Origin: Myxococcales bacterium
GTDB lineage: Bacteria > Myxococcota_A > Polyangia > Polyangiales > Houyiibacteriaceae
DNA length: 64,000 nt
Assembly (NCBI GenBank): GCA_029863605.1
Contig: JAOTVB010000020.1
Location: 1-64,000, forward strand
Direction of reading: 5' to 3'
Below, piece by piece: positions 62,922 to 64,000 of the stretch. The notes beneath the pieces were generated by a model, which saw nothing but the letters and a program-made list of their open reading frames with translations, was not told where the DNA came from and searched no databases. How positions within the stretch are numbered: position 1 is the stretch's first letter; each line of letters begins with the position of its first letter. Both the position numbers and the translations under genes were made by a program.

Positions 62922-64000
62922 TAACCTTCCTTCTCGATCAGGTCGAGGTTGTCCCGCAGGGCCGGGCCGTACTCGTATTTGCTGCAACAGACAAAAGAAC
63001 ACAGAGCGAGGTCCTCTTCGGCGAGCTCCAAACACCCCAGAGCTCGTGCCGCCTCGGTATCCTGAATGAGCAGCGCCTTCAGAAGCGGTGCCGGCAAGAT
63101 GTCCAGCGGCATCACGCGTTCGAAATTGCCGATCGGCACCATTGCGCGCGGGCTGCCATGCTGTGAAGTCGTCATCGGGAACCTGTGCCCGGGGCGCAGA
63201 CTCGATGCAAACGCGTGGATCGCCGAGTACTTCTTGAAGCCTGGCGCCGCCCAGCCGAGGAACTCGCGCTCCCGGTCCTCCTGCAACACGCTGACCTGCA
63301 AATCGTGAGGGCCCAGATAACGCGCCCAGCCCGCAGCGGGTCGCCCGCTCAGGATCGAGCCCGAAACCACCCGGCACTCGGTCTGTTGTAGCTCACCTTC
63401 GAGCAAGTCGACCGTGCTCGCACCCACCCGAGCTCGGAGCAGGCGTGGACGCAGAACCACAGGCCCCCCGAGAGCGACCACGCGCTCGACCTGGACGCGA
63501 CCGGTCGTGACAAGCCCGCCGATCGCGATGACGTCTTGGTAGTTCAGGTGCCAGACAGTTTTGTTTTCTCCCGCGGGGCCGAGGAAGTGGATGTGTGTCC
63601 CGGGCAGGCCCGCCGGATGCGGCCCACTGAAGGTCACTGTGCTGATCGAGTCGGCGTGAGGCACCGGTAACTCTGAGCCCGGTCCCTGACACACATAGAC
63701 CTCGCCGTCCGTCAGGCGGCTCAAAACTGCAACACCATCGGAGAATTCCCTTCCGCGCTCGCCGATCACGAGCCGCGGATCGGCGGCGAGCGGGTTGGTG
63801 TCGATCGCCGTGACGAAGATCGAGTGTGGCGAGTCCGTCGGTCGGGGGATCTTGCTGAAGGGACGCGTGCGGAAGGCGGCCCAGAGCCCCGAGGACAAGA
63901 GGAGTTTCCGAACCGACCGTCGATCGAGCGTCAGCAGTCTCGCCTGATCGTAAGCATCGAAGCGTTCCTCTTCGTCACCTTCGAGTCGGACTACGATCGA
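62921..64000 (-). CDS. nqrA: Na+-NQR subunit A (5' end outside window)
   Basis: The frame stays open from the window edge: the residues before the track's TTG start read [20 protein letters not shown] and [14 protein letters not shown], as in NqrA, so the gene is truncated by the edge rather than starting at 63898. 359 codons are visible of about 450. Motifs seen: [14 protein letters not shown] and, near the C-terminus, [13 protein letters not shown]. NqrA is the cytoplasmic quinone-site subunit and first gene of the operon, so the promoter lies outside. Confidence 0.95.
   Translation of the reverse strand, partial: SIVVRLEGDEEERFDAYDQARLLTLDRRSVRKLLLSSGLWAAFRTRPFSKIPRPTDSPHSIFVTAIDTNPLAADPRLVIGERGREFSDGVAVLSRLTDGEVYVCQGPGSELPVPHADSISTVTFSGPHPAGLPGTHIHFLGPAGENKTVWHLNYQDVIAIGGLVTTGRVQVERVVALGGPVVLRPRLLRARVGASTVDLLEGELQQTECRVVSGSILSGRPAAGWARYLGPHDLQVSVLQEDREREFLGWAAPGFKKYSAIHAFASSLRPGHRFPMTTSQHGSPRAMVPIGNFERVMPLDILPAPLLKALLIQDTEAARALGCLELAEEDLALCSFVCCSKYEYGPALRDNLDLIEKEG

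Noticed and set aside
1-64000. CRISPR arrays, tRNA, rRNA, prophage or insertion sequences
   Set aside because: No regularly spaced direct repeats, no transposase or integrase reading frames, and no tRNA/rRNA-like stretches were seen; a covariance-model search would be needed to exclude small RNAs.

Overview
The window is visibly GC-rich, gene-dense DNA with no rRNA, tRNA, CRISPR array or insertion sequence that I could see. The best guess is a myxobacterium-like member of the Myxococcota (former Deltaproteobacteria). The basis is a cluster resembling the Myxococcus Glt/Nfs envelope machinery (several TPR proteins followed by an FHA-like/TM/TonB-C protein), a pair of NtrC-type sigma-54 activators, an orphan STAS protein, a Cys-rich lipoprotein with a GSGG-type N-terminus, and a PolX-like helix-hairpin-helix protein. 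The taxon is an inference. A complete Na+-NQR operon would suit a marine or saline lineage, also an inference.

Layout. 1-9304: the end of a divergent membrane-protein gene, a primary-like sigma factor, a PolX-like HhH protein, a YhhN lysoplasmalogenase, a PBP4-type D,D-carboxypeptidase whose start overlaps a divergent peptide-binding lipoprotein, an HD phosphohydrolase and a sigma-54 response regulator. 9376-13598: a second sigma-54 regulator with a small membrane protein, a STAS protein, and an ECF sigma/anti-sigma pair. 13849-23979: an operon of overlapping genes (secreted coiled-coil protein, two large TPR proteins, a TPR lipoprotein, a small exported protein, a TonB-C protein) that matches the core of the Glt/Nfs machinery. 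24082-26612: a small exported protein, an outer-membrane beta-barrel and a short Wza-like OPX lipoprotein, behind a near-consensus promoter. 26609-31735, opposite strand: four translationally coupled sugar-nucleotide genes (UDP-sugar dehydrogenase, SDR epimerase, CapD/WbpM-like dehydratase, UDP-uronate epimerase). 31819-34672: nucleotidyltransferase, PP2C phosphatase, family-4 uracil-DNA glycosylase, small exported Cys protein. 34742-35701: a Xre/MbcA-RES toxin-antitoxin module with its own promoter and twin palindromes. 35737-45553: HEAT-repeat protein, unknown protein, ArsS-like radical SAM, Cys-rich lipoprotein, transglutaminase-like protein, glycerate-kinase-like protein, B12-binding protein, cupin lipoprotein and a tetrahaem cytochrome with a degenerate phosphoesterase domain.

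45685-57829 carries rpsP-khpA, then a tightly coupled run of PEP synthase, a 79-aa unknown, acetyl-CoA synthetase, 2-oxoacid dehydrogenase E1alpha/E1beta/E2, a free acyl carrier protein, a Ca2+-type P-ATPase and a CaCA exchanger. 57840-64000 on the minus strand is nqrABCDEF-nqrM-CBS, with nqrA cut by the window edge.

How it fits together: the central 13-32 kb can be read as one envelope and polysaccharide system, with a periplasm-spanning TPR/TonB-like complex, a split outer-membrane export pore, and enzymes for uronic-acid-type nucleotide sugars. No glycosyltransferases, Wzx/Wzy or AglRQS-like motor genes are present. The 46-64 kb part is central carbon and bioenergetic metabolism: PEP/acetyl-CoA interconversion, Ca2+ export, and Na+-pumping NADH:quinone reductase. 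All functional calls are from reading the translations by eye; no searches were run.
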